From Oceanobacillus halophilus (lineage in GTDB: Bacteria > Bacillota > Bacilli > Bacillales > Amphibacillaceae), in the NCBI RefSeq assembly GCF_003628505.1, contig NZ_RBZP01000003.1:177420-241419 (forward strand): a DNA stretch of 64,000 nt, in the 5' to 3' direction. The translations under genes and the position numbers were made by a program. Each line of letters opens with the position of its first letter. Within the stretch, counting starts at the first letter, position 1. The notes under the pieces were generated by a model. That model was not told where the DNA came from. It saw nothing but the letters and a program-made list of their open reading frames with translations, and searched no databases. This document shows positions 53,744-62,511 of this stretch, one piece after another.

Positions 53744-53752
53744 CATAGGCTA
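53744..53752 (+). promoter_or_regulatory. Second candidate sporulation -10 box
   Basis: CATAGGCTA (CATANNNTA) 44 bases before the Gly/Tyr-rich gene. Confidence 0.3.
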
Positions 53753-53795
53753 TAGTGTTATGGGAATAAATAGTTACGAGAAAAGGAGAGTTTAT

Positions 53796-54122
53796 ATGCA
53801 CGGATTTGTAAGACACCCACAAATGCCTCAACAACATCATTTGCCAGATCAAAGATATGGTGCAATCGGTCCTTTAACTGCTGGGCTTATTGGTGCTGGA
53901 ATTGGTTATTTAGGTGGAGAGTTATTTGGAGGCTATGGTCCTGGTTATGGTCCAGGATATGGCGCACCAGGATTCGGCCCAGGGTACGGAGGCTATGGAC
54001 CGGGGGTTGGCGGATATGGATATCATTACGGTTATGGTTATGGAAATCCTCCATTTAATTATGGACCAGGCTACGGATATCATGGATACCAACCAGGCTT
54101 TGGTAACTCACCATTTAGATAA
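53796..54122 (+). CDS. Gly/Tyr-rich protein, probably spore coat or exosporium
   Basis: 108 residues. His/Gln-rich head, short hydrophobic segment AGLIGAGIGYLGGELFGG, then a long Gly-Tyr-Pro tail (YGPGYGPGYG, GYGYHYGYGYG). Such low-complexity Tyr-rich proteins are cross-linked into spore coats; the YjcZ neighbours support a sporulation role. Start supported by AAAGGAGAG. Confidence 0.65.
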   Translation: MHGFVRHPQMPQQHHLPDQRYGAIGPLTAGLIGAGIGYLGGELFGGYGPGYGPGYGAPGFGPGYGGYGPGVGGYGYHYGYGYGNPPFNYGPGYGYHGYQPGFGNSPFR

Positions 54123-54153
54123 AGCCTTCCTAGATTAATAGTAAATAAAAGTG

Positions 54154-54184
54154 AACCTTCCTATCAAATTAGGAAGGTTTTTTC
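54154..54184 (+). terminator. Intrinsic terminator
   Basis: AACCTTCCTA/TAGGAAGGTT perfect stem, then TTTT. Confidence 0.85.
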
Positions 54185-54194
54185 AGGAAAGCAT

Positions 54195-54234
54195 TTCGAC
54201 AAAATTCAACAAAAACCGGGGAGTGACAGGCACC
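54195..54234 (+). repeat. REP-like repeat copy 17
   Basis: TTCGACAAAATT, extra CAACAAAAA, then CCGGGGAGTGACAGGCACC (40-bp form), just past the terminator. Confidence 0.9.
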
Positions 54235-54273
54235 AGTCGAACGACCTATGGACAATTTATAAAAGGGGGCGTA

Positions 54274-54291
54274 TAGTTACTTAGGTAACTA
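54274..54291. promoter_or_regulatory. MarR-type operator palindrome
   Basis: TAGTTAC-TTAG-GTAACTA, a perfect 7-bp dyad 18 bases before marR. Confidence 0.7.
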
Positions 54292-54309
54292 ATTATGAGG
54301 AGGATCCTT

Positions 54310-54720
54310 ATGGAGCGGTCTTTTTTTCATCAGCATTTACAGTTTTCCCGGTCTTTCACAAAGAAACTGAATGAACAGTTAGCAGAGGTAGGCCTATATC
54401 ATTCTCAGTGGTTATTGATTTATTACTTAAAGGAATTCGAAACAGCCACTTTGGTTGATATCAGTAATTACCTTGATGTAGAGAAGCCTACGATTACTCG
54501 TACAGTTAATCGATTGGAAGAGAGGGGACTGATTCGAAAAGTTCCGAGCAAGGATAGACGGGAAAGAAGAATAGGACTAACGGAAAAGGGCAATGAAGTG
54601 TATGGGGAAGCTGGAAAGGTGGTAAAGTCTTTTGAACAAAGCTTGATGGAAGGAATGCAAGAAACGGAGATCGTTTCTACTATACGAACGATTCAATTAT
54701 TAAAAAAGAAACTGAACTAA
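54310..54720 (+). CDS. MarR-family regulator
   Basis: 136 residues, winged helix (ATLVDISNYLDVEKPTITRTV; RLEERGLIRKVPSKDRRERRIGLTEKG). ATG 54310 follows GAGGAGG; the earlier ATG is inside that site. In operon with the MFS gene 13 bases downstream, which it likely represses through the palindrome. Confidence 0.88.
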   Translation: MERSFFHQHLQFSRSFTKKLNEQLAEVGLYHSQWLLIYYLKEFETATLVDISNYLDVEKPTITRTVNRLEERGLIRKVPSKDRRERRIGLTEKGNEVYGEAGKVVKSFEQSLMEGMQETEIVSTIRTIQLLKKKLN

Positions 54721-54733
54721 AGGAGATGTATGT

Positions 54734-55939
54734 TTGACTAGTAAGACACCGTTGTGGACCAGAGATTTTATTATGGTTTCCACTTCAAATTTTTTATTAT
54801 TTATATCATTTTATATGCTGATGGTAACTTTGGCTGTTTATTCGGTTGACAATTTTCATGCGTCGCAAAGTGAAGCTGGACTTGCATCCAGTATTTTTGT
54901 ACTTGGGGCACTGTTAATTAGGCCAATCGCTGGAAAAATTATTGAAACGGTAGGAAAGAAGAAATTATTAATTATTGGACTAGCACTATTTTTAGTATTT
55001 TCATTATTATATTTTCCAATTAGTGATCTTACCATTTTGTTTCTCATTCGCTTTGTACATGGTTTTACATTTGGTATTTGTACAACAGCAACTGGTACGA
55101 TTGCTGCAGATATTATTCCTGTCATTAGACGTGGGGAAGGGATGGGGTATTTTGCAACAAGTATGAATCTAGCGATGGCTATCGGCCCGTTTCTGGGATT
55201 GATCATAATCCAGTATTTCCCTGATAAAACAATATTTGTGGTGACAACACTTTTCGCTGTTATTGCTCTAGTTGCAACTTTATTTCTGCAAGTACCTAAG
55301 GAGGAAACAAAGGCTAGGAATATTCAAAAGGGATTTCAAATAAGTGACTATATGGAAAAGAGTACCATTCCTATAGGTGTTTTAATGGTGGTCAGTGGTT
55401 TTGTTTATTCCAGTATATTAACGTTCCTCACTACTTTTGCAAAAGAAATAAATTTAGTCGATGCAGCAAGTTTCTTCTTTGTTATGTATGCAGTTTTTCT
55501 GTTGATTTCCAGACCATTTACAGGAAAATTGTTTGATTTGAGGGGGGAAAATGCAGTAATTTACCCTTCCATTGTGTTGTTTGGGATTGGATTAGTACTA
55601 CTGAGTCAGTCGTATATTGGAGTGACTTTACTTGTAGCAGGTGCTGTAATTGGTATAGGATTTGGTACCCTGCAATCCAGTGCACAAACCGTAGCAGTAA
55701 ATAAAGTACCAAAACAACGAATCGGCTTGGCAACATCCACTTTTTTTGTATTCTATGACTTTGGCATTGCTATCGGCCCATTCTTGTTAGGATTTCTTTT
55801 ATCACTAACAGGATACCGTGGCTTGTATCTAACAATGGCGGCCATCGCCTTTAGTAGCATATTCATCTACTATATTGTTCATGGAAAAAAATCCTCAACC
55901 AAACAAAAGGAAGCAAAAAAAGTAGAAACAATCGCCTGA
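54734..55939 (+). CDS. MFS transporter, 12-helix drug-efflux type
   Basis: 401 residues, twelve hydrophobic segments. RFVHGFTFGICTTATGTIAADIIP and GFLLSLTGYRGLYLTMA are typical of the YwoG/quinolone-type MFS group. TTG start eight bases after GGAG. Exports an unknown compound under MarR control. Confidence 0.86.
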   Translation: MTSKTPLWTRDFIMVSTSNFLLFISFYMLMVTLAVYSVDNFHASQSEAGLASSIFVLGALLIRPIAGKIIETVGKKKLLIIGLALFLVFSLLYFPISDLTILFLIRFVHGFTFGICTTATGTIAADIIPVIRRGEGMGYFATSMNLAMAIGPFLGLIIIQYFPDKTIFVVTTLFAVIALVATLFLQVPKEETKARNIQKGFQISDYMEKSTIPIGVLMVVSGFVYSSILTFLTTFAKEINLVDAASFFFVMYAVFLLISRPFTGKLFDLRGENAVIYPSIVLFGIGLVLLSQSYIGVTLLVAGAVIGIGFGTLQSSAQTVAVNKVPKQRIGLATSTFFVFYDFGIAIGPFLLGFLLSLTGYRGLYLTMAAIAFSSIFIYYIVHGKKSSTKQKEAKKVETIA

Positions 55940-55941
55940 GT

Positions 55942-55971
55942 AGTGCCTGTCACTCCCCGGATTTTGTCGAA
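55942..55971 (-). repeat. REP-like repeat copy 18
   Basis: AGTGCCTGTCACTCCCCGG then ATTTTGTCGAA, starting three bases after the MFS stop codon. Confidence 0.92.
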
Positions 55972-55988
55972 TAGAGGACTGTAAAATA

Positions 55989-56033
55989 AAAGTAGCTTTA
56001 AAAGCAATTGAATAGTGCTTTTAAGGCTACTTT
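55989..56033. terminator. Bidirectional hairpin
   Basis: 18-bp stem with one wobble (arms AAAGTAGC..AAAAGCA), T-rich on the minus side; lies between the convergent MFS and lipoprotein genes. Confidence 0.65.
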
Positions 56034-56067
56034 ATAGGTTAATTTTTGATTATTGTCTGCTTTTCAA

Positions 56068-56580
56068 TCATTCAAATTCGCTCAAGATAAGAGAGGCGAA
56101 TACAAAGGAGCTGTTATCTATCTCACTTCTTATTAGTATACAATGAATAACTTTACCGCCAACTGTTGCGTTTGTTTCCGCGCTAAATTCTTGGCTTTTT
56201 TCGAATGTAAATTCTATTTTGTTGTTGGTGGTAGTTATTACTTTCCATGGACTGACATCGAAATCTGAAATAATGTTTCCCTTTTCATCTAAAATATAAT
56301 CATAGATTTCATATTCATTTGTCTTGAAATTATCGGCTTCGATCTCTATTTGTTCCCCAAAAGTAATCAACGGCAGATCGACAAATCTTTTGCCTATCAT
56401 GGATTCTTTAATAACTTCTTCCAGTTTTTCTTTATCCTTGTTCACATTTCCGAAATATAGTGGTCTCAAATCTGTGTTCCCATTATTTACCTTCAGTATA
56501 GGCTCTTCTGTAGAAGAACTCTGACAAGCTACAAGAGAAAGTAAAATGATTATGACTGTTACTTTCAAAGATATTCTCAT
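56068..56580 (-). CDS. Small lipoprotein
   Basis: 170 residues. Signal peptide with lipobox (LLSLVAC, Cys19), then an acidic extracellular domain of unknown fold. Anchored by Lgt as made in this window. No homologue recognised. Confidence 0.6.
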   Translation of the reverse strand: MRISLKVTVIIILLSLVACQSSSTEEPILKVNNGNTDLRPLYFGNVNKDKEKLEEVIKESMIGKRFVDLPLITFGEQIEIEADNFKTNEYEIYDYILDEKGNIISDFDVSPWKVITTTNNKIEFTFEKSQEFSAETNATVGGKVIHCILIRSEIDNSSFVFASLILSEFE

Positions 56581-56688
56581 TTAGAACCACCCTGACTTCT
56601 AACATTCTGTTTAAGACAACCACCCTATTATACATGATTTTTATATTTATATGGTGTTTTTTTAGAAACCAGGATGCGCCTGAAACAT

Positions 56689-56883
56689 TTATTCGATTCC
56701 ATGTTCATCACAATATTTATCAACAAGGTTTTCAATTTGGTCAAGTTCAGGGTACTTCCCTTGAAAAGAGAATTTAACCTCTTCTAAAAATTCCCCTTTA
56801 TGATAAACATGTATAGCACCGTTTTGTTCAACTACACTATATTCTGGTTCGAAGCGATACCCATTCCGTTCAATTGCACCCAT
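56689..56883 (-). CDS. YbxH-family protein (DUF5370)
   Basis: 64 residues. MGAIERNGYRFEPEYSVVEQ and the tail KYPELDQIENLVDKYC closely follow B. subtilis YbxH. ATG 56883 is nine bases from GGGAG; TTG codons upstream are too close. Cytosolic, unknown role. Confidence 0.82.
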   Translation of the reverse strand: MGAIERNGYRFEPEYSVVEQNGAIHVYHKGEFLEEVKFSFQGKYPELDQIENLVDKYCDEHGIE

Positions 56884-56944
56884 ATCCAACAACTCCCATA
56901 CTTGTATTTTTTACTAGTATAAACCAAATCGAACCATTCCAATC

Positions 56945-56982
56945 GGTGCCTGTCACTTCCCGATTATTGTAAGTATTTGTCG
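56945..56982 (-). repeat. REP-like repeat copy 19
   Basis: GGTGCCTGTCACTTCCCG...ATTTGTCG, 40-bp form with end decay. Confidence 0.85.
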
Positions 56983-57090
56983 TGCGATTGTCCGAAAATT
57001 CTATATAATTACTATTATAATTTTGTTATAATTCGGTTAATTAGTTGCATAGTCTACATAGAAATAAGGATATTAAACGGAGTTGATTAA

Positions 57091-58254
57091 ATGGTTATAA
57101 GAACAATACCCGTTCTATTATGTTTTTCATTCTTTCTATCCCACCAACCGTATCAACATCCTATTATAGAAAATGCACAGTTTGCTCTCACTCCAAATCT
57201 TCTTGCAACAACAAGTAATTTTTCTAGAGAAGACTTATCTGCCGTAATGAATGATGTAGTGAACTATGAAAATTCGTTGACAATCAGTGCTGCAGGCGAT
57301 GTCACGATAGGCAGTGATGATAGCTTTGGCTACTACGGAACGTTTCATCACGAGGTGGATCAGTCTGGTCTTGAACATTTTGGTAGAAATGTGGCCCCTA
57401 TTTTTGACGAGGATGATCTGACTATCGTGAATTTAGAAACCACCCTAACTGATAGTACTAATAAAGCGGATAAGACATTTCGTTTTGCAGGAAAACCTTC
57501 TTACACGGAAATCTTAAATTTATCTAGTATAGAAGCAGTAAATCTAGCTAACAACCATACTTTTGATTACTTACAAAGAGGTTATGAAGATACAGTGGCT
57601 AATCTTGATAAACATAATATTTCTTCGTTTGGTTATGAGCAATTATTTTTAGAAGAATTGAATGGCATAACAGTAGGTGCTGCAGGTTATAAGGGGTGGA
57701 ATGACTCAGCTGAATTACGAGAGCAAATAGAACATGATGTAAATACTCTACAAGAACAAGGAGCACAAGTGGTTATAGCGAATTTTCATTGGGGGGAAGA
57801 ACGGCATTATCATCCAAATGCCTCTCAGCAGTCACTTGGAAGGTATGCGATCGATGCAGGAGCAGACTTAGTTCTGGGGCATCATCCGCATGTTGTTCAA
57901 GGGATTGAAGAATACAATGGAAAGTATATTGTATATAGCTTAGGTAATTTTATGTTTGGCGGAAACCGTAATCCTGATGATAAAGACACGTTCATTTTTC
58001 AGCAAACTTTTCATTTTGCCTTTGATGAACTTCTGGAGAAAAAAGACATAAAGATTATTCCGACTAGTATCTCCTCGGTAGCGGATCGCAATAACTATCA
58101 ACCGACACCATTAACAGGAAAAGAAGCTAATCGTGTATTAAATAAAATTTTAACCCTGAGTGATGACATTCCAGAAAATGATATTGCTTATAAGGATTAT
58201 AGTATGGATGAAAGTATTGCTGTTTTTTCAGAGATGGAAACATCATCACAGTAA
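57091..58254 (+). CDS. CapA-family protein
   Basis: 387 residues. Signal sequence at the N-terminus (IRTIPVLLCFSFFLS), then a CapA metallophosphatase-like domain: SAAGDVTIGSDD, NLETTL, NLANNHTFDY, FHWGEE, LVLGHHPHVVQG. Related to PgsA of poly-gamma-glutamate synthesis, but no pgsBC genes are near, so it is a solitary member likely acting at the cell surface. Confidence 0.86.
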   Translation: MVIRTIPVLLCFSFFLSHQPYQHPIIENAQFALTPNLLATTSNFSREDLSAVMNDVVNYENSLTISAAGDVTIGSDDSFGYYGTFHHEVDQSGLEHFGRNVAPIFDEDDLTIVNLETTLTDSTNKADKTFRFAGKPSYTEILNLSSIEAVNLANNHTFDYLQRGYEDTVANLDKHNISSFGYEQLFLEELNGITVGAAGYKGWNDSAELREQIEHDVNTLQEQGAQVVIANFHWGEERHYHPNASQQSLGRYAIDAGADLVLGHHPHVVQGIEEYNGKYIVYSLGNFMFGGNRNPDDKDTFIFQQTFHFAFDELLEKKDIKIIPTSISSVADRNNYQPTPLTGKEANRVLNKILTLSDDIPENDIAYKDYSMDESIAVFSEMETSSQ

Positions 58255-58270
58255 AAGTTTCATTTAAAAA

Positions 58271-58315
58271 AAACTGTTAAAATACACGCCTGGATGTATT
58301 TTAACAGTTTTATTT
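58271..58315 (+). terminator. capA-type gene terminator
   Basis: Perfect 16-bp stem AAACTGTTAAAATACA / TGTATTTTAACAGTTT then TATTTTTG. Confidence 0.9.
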
Positions 58316-58333
58316 TTGTAGTTTTGTCATGTG

Positions 58334-58363
58334 TTCGACAAACTTCGGGGAGTGACAGGCACC
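58334..58363 (+). repeat. REP-like repeat copy 20
   Basis: TTCGACAAAC..CGGGGAGTGACAGGCACC, two bases from the lactonase stop codon (minus-strand gene). Confidence 0.92.
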
Positions 58364-58365
58364 TG

Positions 58366-59415
58366 CTAGAATTTTAAGCAGATGGCTTCTGGCGCGTGTA
58401 TGTCTTTTTGGATTAGGGTTAACTGACCTGTTTCTTTGTCTCTTGCGAATAAGACAAGATTATCAGACTCTTGGTTAGCGACGACTAAAAATTCTTCGGA
58501 AGGATCCAAAACAAAGTCCCTTGGCCAGTCTCCCTCTGAAGGTGTAATCTCAATTAAGGTTAGTTTTCCTGTGTTCTTTTCTGTTTTATATACAGCGATA
58601 CTATTATGTCCACGGTTTCCGGCATAAACAAATTTGCCGTCGGAGGAAACATGAATGGCACTACCCTGATTATTCTCTGTAAAATCTTCAGGAACAGTTC
58701 TAACTCTTTGAACGATAGAGAAGCTCCCGTCAACACTATCATAGTTTAAAACAATCACTTCACGTCCAAACTCTGTTACAAGATAAGCGATATTCTCCAG
58801 TTGTGGATGAAATTCTATGTGTCGTGGACCACTGCCTGCTGGAACTTCTAAGCGGTTGACTTCTTTTAATTCTCCTTGATCATTTACCTTATATGTAACC
58901 AGTAGATCACTTCCTAAATCAGCTACTGCCAAATACTTTTCATCTGGTGTCATACCAGCGTAATGAACGTGTGGCTTCTCCTGTCTCGGATCAGGACCAG
59001 AACCGGTATGTTGAATAGTGGAAACAGCAGGACTGATTGTACCATCTTCCGGATTGATTAAATAGGAATCTACGGTACCTTTATGATAGTTTGTACTGAA
59101 CAAATAGCGGTTGTTTTGGTCTGTATTTACATGACAAGGATTCGCTCCAGGAGATAACTGCCTGTTTAATAAAGTGAGTTCTCCATTTTCTCCAATCGTG
59201 AAAGAAGCAACCCCACCATCTCCCTCTTCTTTACAAATCGAATAGAGATACTTTTTATCGTCAGTGATCTTGAGGTAAGTTGGACTATTTACTTCCGCTA
59301 CTACTCTAACATTTGTTAGTTTTCTTTCCGCCGTATCCAACTCAAAAGAGTAAATCCCCTGACTCTCTCTCTTCGTATATGTTCCAATGTAACCAGTATA
59401 TTTCATATTTAACAT
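58366..59415 (-). CDS. Lactonase family protein (6-phosphogluconolactonase type)
   Basis: 349 residues, seven-bladed beta-propeller of the YbhE/YkgB family: YIGTYTKRESQGIYSF, NPCHVN, GSGPDPRQEKPHVHYA, GSGPRHIEFHP, and PRDFVLDP. Hydrolyses 6-phosphogluconolactone in the pentose phosphate pathway in related proteins. ATG 59415 has AAAGGGG at short distance; ATG 59406 is an alternative. Confidence 0.88.
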   Translation of the reverse strand: MLNMKYTGYIGTYTKRESQGIYSFELDTAERKLTNVRVVAEVNSPTYLKITDDKKYLYSICKEEGDGGVASFTIGENGELTLLNRQLSPGANPCHVNTDQNNRYLFSTNYHKGTVDSYLINPEDGTISPAVSTIQHTGSGPDPRQEKPHVHYAGMTPDEKYLAVADLGSDLLVTYKVNDQGELKEVNRLEVPAGSGPRHIEFHPQLENIAYLVTEFGREVIVLNYDSVDGSFSIVQRVRTVPEDFTENNQGSAIHVSSDGKFVYAGNRGHNSIAVYKTEKNTGKLTLIEITPSEGDWPRDFVLDPSEEFLVVANQESDNLVLFARDKETGQLTLIQKDIHAPEAICLKF

Positions 59416-59463
59416 GATACCCCTTTCTACATTTATCTTGAACCAAGTATATCGTTTTTAGGT

Positions 59464-59493
59464 GGTGCCTGTCACTTCCCGGAATATGTCGAA
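59464..59493 (-). repeat. REP-like repeat copy 21
   Basis: GGTGCCTGTCACTTCCCGG then AATATGTCGAA; with copy 20 it flanks the lactonase gene in inverted orientation. Confidence 0.9.
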
Positions 59494-59635
59494 TGTTGGT
59501 TCTACTTAAAATTAACTTTTCTGTGAAATGTAATGCAGTTTTCATTTTTCGATAATAGATTAACTTATAATGTAATTGTGAAGCATAATACATTTATTTC
59601 TACTATAGTTCAAAATAATAACAGGGGGAGTTTAC

Positions 59636-61330
59636 ATGGGTAATAGATTTTTGATCGTTGGCGGTGTGGCAGGTGGAGCGTCGGTTGCTGCTAGGATTAG
59701 AAGATTGGATGAAACAGCAATTATTATTATGTTTGAGAGAGGGCGAAATGTATCATTTTCTAATTGTGCATTACCGTATCATTTAAGTGGTATCGTTGAA
59801 AAGAGTGAAGATCTTGTCTTAATGAATCCTGGTAAATTCAAAGAACAATACAATATTGATGCTAGAGTTAATAGTGAGGTTGTGAAGATTAATCGCGAAG
59901 AAAAGAAGATTACAGTGAAGAATAGTGTTACAGAAGAAGTATATGAAGAAAGGTATGATAAATTAATTCTCTCTCCTGGAGCTAATCCCATTGTTCCAAG
60001 TCTTGAGGGTACGGACCGCAACCATGTCTTTACGGTTCGAAATGTGGAGGATATTTCGAAGCTGAATAATTATGTTCAACATAGGGAAGTGATGGACATA
60101 GCGGTTATAGGTGGGGGTTTTATCGGAGTTGAAGTAGCAGAAAATCTCCGTTTAGCTGGTTACAATGTATCAATAGTTGAGTTCAGTAACCAAATCATGG
60201 CCCCTTTTGATTATGATATAGTACAGGTGCTTCAAAAAGAAATGATAGATAACGGCATCAATTTGATTGTTAATGATGGCCTTTCTAAAGTTAAGGAAGG
60301 TTTCATTGAATTGAACTCTGGTAGAAAAGTAGAAGCGCAAGCGGTAGTTATGGCGATAGGTGTACGCCCTGAAACAACATTAGCAAAAGATGCCGGGCTT
60401 GAAATAGGGGAATTAGGTGGTATAAAAGTTGACCATAATTACCAAACGAATGATAAGGATATTTATGCCGTTGGTGATGCCATCGAAGTATACAATCGTT
60501 TGACGCGCAAGGCAACAAAACTTGCACTTGCCGGACCAGCGCAAAGACAAGCTAGAGCAGCAGCAGACCATATGTATGGAAAGAATCATCGCCATAATGG
60601 GGTTATTGGTTCATCCTGTGTACAAGTCTTTCATCAAAATGCGGCATCAACAGGTCTTAATGAAAAAGCAGCACAAATGGCTGAAATAAATTATGATTTT
60701 GCTTATATCATACCCGGAGACAAAGTTGGGCTAATGCCAAGTAGCAATCCCATGCACTTTAAATTACTATATGAATATCCAACAGGGAAAATATTAGGTG
60801 CCCAAGCAATTGGAAAAGGAAATGTAGATAAACGAATGGATGTTATTGCATCGATGATTACAATGGGCGCAACTGTGGAAGACTTAAAAGAATTAGAGTT
60901 ATGTTATTCACCAATTTTCAGTACTGCAAAAGATGTGGTCAATCTTGCTGCACTCGTAGCATCAAATTTGTTATACGGTGAATATAAACAAGTACCAGTT
61001 ACCAAAATTCGAGAGTTAGTGGAGAACAACGCGTATATTGTAGACGTACGTGAACCGTCAGAGTTTGAAATGGGTCACTTAAATAATGCGGTGAATATTC
61101 CTTTAAGTGAACTAAGACAAAGATTAAACGAAATTCCAATAGATCAGCCAGTATATGTTCACTGTAGAACTGGCCAACGTAGTTACAATGCAGTAATGGC
61201 ACTTCAGAACCTTGGCTATACTAATGTATATAATGTAGCCGGATCCTTTTTAGGAGTTTCTATATACGAATACTTTAATGACCAAACAACAAACCGCAAA
61301 AAAATACTCACTAATTATAACTTTGCCTAA
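59636..61330 (+). CDS. cdr: CoA-disulfide reductase with C-terminal rhodanese domain
   Basis: 564 residues. FAD-binding VGGVAGGASVAARIRR, active Cys44 in SFSNCALPYHLSG, NAD-binding VIGGGFIGVEVAE, then a rhodanese domain (about 470-550) with active Cys in VHCRTGQRSYN. Reduces CoA-S-S-CoA or CoA persulfide with NAD(P)H; CoA is a main thiol of bacilli. GGGGGAG precedes ATG. Single gene. Confidence 0.92.
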   Translation: MGNRFLIVGGVAGGASVAARIRRLDETAIIIMFERGRNVSFSNCALPYHLSGIVEKSEDLVLMNPGKFKEQYNIDARVNSEVVKINREEKKITVKNSVTEEVYEERYDKLILSPGANPIVPSLEGTDRNHVFTVRNVEDISKLNNYVQHREVMDIAVIGGGFIGVEVAENLRLAGYNVSIVEFSNQIMAPFDYDIVQVLQKEMIDNGINLIVNDGLSKVKEGFIELNSGRKVEAQAVVMAIGVRPETTLAKDAGLEIGELGGIKVDHNYQTNDKDIYAVGDAIEVYNRLTRKATKLALAGPAQRQARAAADHMYGKNHRHNGVIGSSCVQVFHQNAASTGLNEKAAQMAEINYDFAYIIPGDKVGLMPSSNPMHFKLLYEYPTGKILGAQAIGKGNVDKRMDVIASMITMGATVEDLKELELCYSPIFSTAKDVVNLAALVASNLLYGEYKQVPVTKIRELVENNAYIVDVREPSEFEMGHLNNAVNIPLSELRQRLNEIPIDQPVYVHCRTGQRSYNAVMALQNLGYTNVYNVAGSFLGVSIYEYFNDQTTNRKKILTNYNFA

Positions 61331-61333
61331 TTC

Positions 61334-61371
61334 GGTGCCTGTCACTTCCCGAATTTTGTTGGAATTTGTCG
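61334..61371 (-). repeat. REP-like repeat copy 22
   Basis: GGTGCCTGTCACTTCCCG, inner segment, AATTTGTCG (40-bp form), three bases after the cdr stop codon. Confidence 0.9.
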
Positions 61372-61465
61372 ATGTGGTAATCTAATCTAAATAGTTTGGC
61401 AAAAAATATAGATTTGGGAAGTGTATGTGGTAATTTTGGTTATGCTACTTATGAGGTGATATACT

Positions 61466-61729
61466 ATGAAAGCTACAGAAATAGAAAGTAAACGGTTTGA
61501 TAAAGCTTTAGATGAAATCTTGGATCTTTTTAATAACTTGGAAAGTGATGAGCCAATCATTCAATATAGCGAAGAAGTATTAAAATACATCGAATTGGCT
61601 AAGAAAAAATATGGAGATGACCTTGTTAATGAGAAAGTAAATACAGTAGTTGGTGAAATGCTTTCTTGGTTAGACTTAGATGAAGTTGAATTAGGAGAGG
61701 AAGAAGAGAAGGAAACGGAAGAAGAGTAA
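61466..61729 (+). CDS. mstX: Mistic-like protein (membrane-integrating, short form)
   Basis: 87 residues, very acidic. The core SDEPIIQ...LAKKKYGDDLVNEKVNTVVGEML aligns well with B. subtilis Mistic (IDEPLIQ...QARDMYGQEKLNEKLNTIIKQIL). Short Mistics of about 84 residues are known in Bacillus. Mistic inserts into membranes without a signal and normally precedes the yugO potassium channel gene; here no channel follows, only the tRNA array. GAGGTG precedes ATG. Confidence 0.72.
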   Translation: MKATEIESKRFDKALDEILDLFNNLESDEPIIQYSEEVLKYIELAKKKYGDDLVNEKVNTVVGEMLSWLDLDEVELGEEEEKETEEE

Positions 61730-61826
61730 AGCGGTAATTTTGTAGAAGAATTATATTTAACCGTTGACAGTATAAGGATTCTGATTGGATACTTAAAAAG
61801 TAATAAAAAAATATATTAAAATTCTA

Positions 61827-61855
61827 TTGACTTTTAATAGTAGTTGCTTTAATAT
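61827..61855 (+). promoter_or_regulatory. Upstream promoter of the tRNA array
   Basis: TTGACT, 17 bases, TAATAT. Confidence 0.6.
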
Positions 61856-61920
61856 AAATTTTGCTGTTGAAAAGCAAACACGAAACAAGGCAAACTATTC
61901 AATTAATTATTGTTTTTTTC

Positions 61921-61950
61921 TTGACAAGTTATTTGCCTGTGTGATATATT
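61921..61950 (+). promoter_or_regulatory. Main promoter of the tRNA array
   Basis: TTGACA, 18 bases, TATATT, 30 bases before the first tRNA. Confidence 0.75.
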
Positions 61951-61979
61951 GAGTTTCCTTGACAAATTACGTCAAAAAA

Positions 61980-62054
61980 GGCCCGTTGGTCAAGCGGTTA
62001 AGACACCGCCCTTTCACGGCGGTAACACGGGTTCGAATCCCGTACGGGTCACCA
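61980..62054 (+). tRNA. tRNA-Glu(TTC)
   Basis: Complete cloverleaf, acceptor GGCCCGT/ACGGGTC, anticodon TTC, encoded CCA. Confidence 0.96.
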
Positions 62055-62063
62055 ATATAATAT

Positions 62064-62139
62064 GGAGGATTAGCTCAGCTGGGAGAGCACCTGCCTTACA
62101 AGCAGGGGGTCACAGGTTCGAGCCCTGTATCCTCCACCA
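62064..62139 (+). tRNA. tRNA-Val(TAC)
   Basis: Acceptor GGAGGAT/ATCCTCC, anticodon loop CTTACAA, encoded CCA. Confidence 0.96.
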
Positions 62140-62162
62140 TTATATAATCTAATATATTATAT

Positions 62163-62262
62163 CGCGGGGTGGAGCAACGAGCGTTACTTCTACCGAATAA
62201 GCCGCGAGTAACCTCGAAGCATCTAACATCTCTGGATTTGCTAGTGGATGCAGAGGTCAAAG
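62163..62262 (+). other. tRNA-chimera element A: tRNA-fMet 5' end joined to a conserved core
   Basis: The first 14 bases equal the first 14 of the tRNA-fMet that follows at 62317. From 62175 a 46-base core (CAACGAGCG ... CGAAGC, to 62220) matches element B at 40 of 46 positions, then diverges into CTCTG/CAGAG and GCATC/GATGC pairings. Fills the 177-base gap between tRNA-Val and tRNA-fMet; usual gaps here are 3-21 bases. Confidence 0.6.
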
Positions 62263-62316
62263 TCTTATAATTTCCCATAAAATAATTGGGATGAAAATTA
62301 ATATATTTACACACAT

Positions 62317-62393
<77 letters not shown>

Positions 62394-62403
62394 ATTAATC
62401 ATT

Positions 62404-62480
62404 GGTCCGGTAGTTCAGTTGGTTAGAATGCCTGCCTGTCACGCAGGAGGTCGCGGGTTCGAGTCCCGTCCGGACCGCCA
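62404..62480 (+). tRNA. tRNA-Asp(GTC)
   Basis: Acceptor GGTCCGG/CCGGACC, G73, anticodon GTC, encoded CCA. Confidence 0.96.
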
Positions 62481-62511
62481 CTATCATTTAATGAAACATG
62501 ATTATTACTAT

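Noticed and set aside
15621..61371. Regular short repeats as a possible CRISPR array
   Set aside because: Copies are dispersed over 45 kb in both orientations with no uniform spacers and no cas genes.
62174..62183. GCAACGAGCG in element A equals a universal 16S rRNA segment
   Set aside because: The match stops after ten bases and element B differs at the first base; the following sequence is not rRNA, so probably chance.
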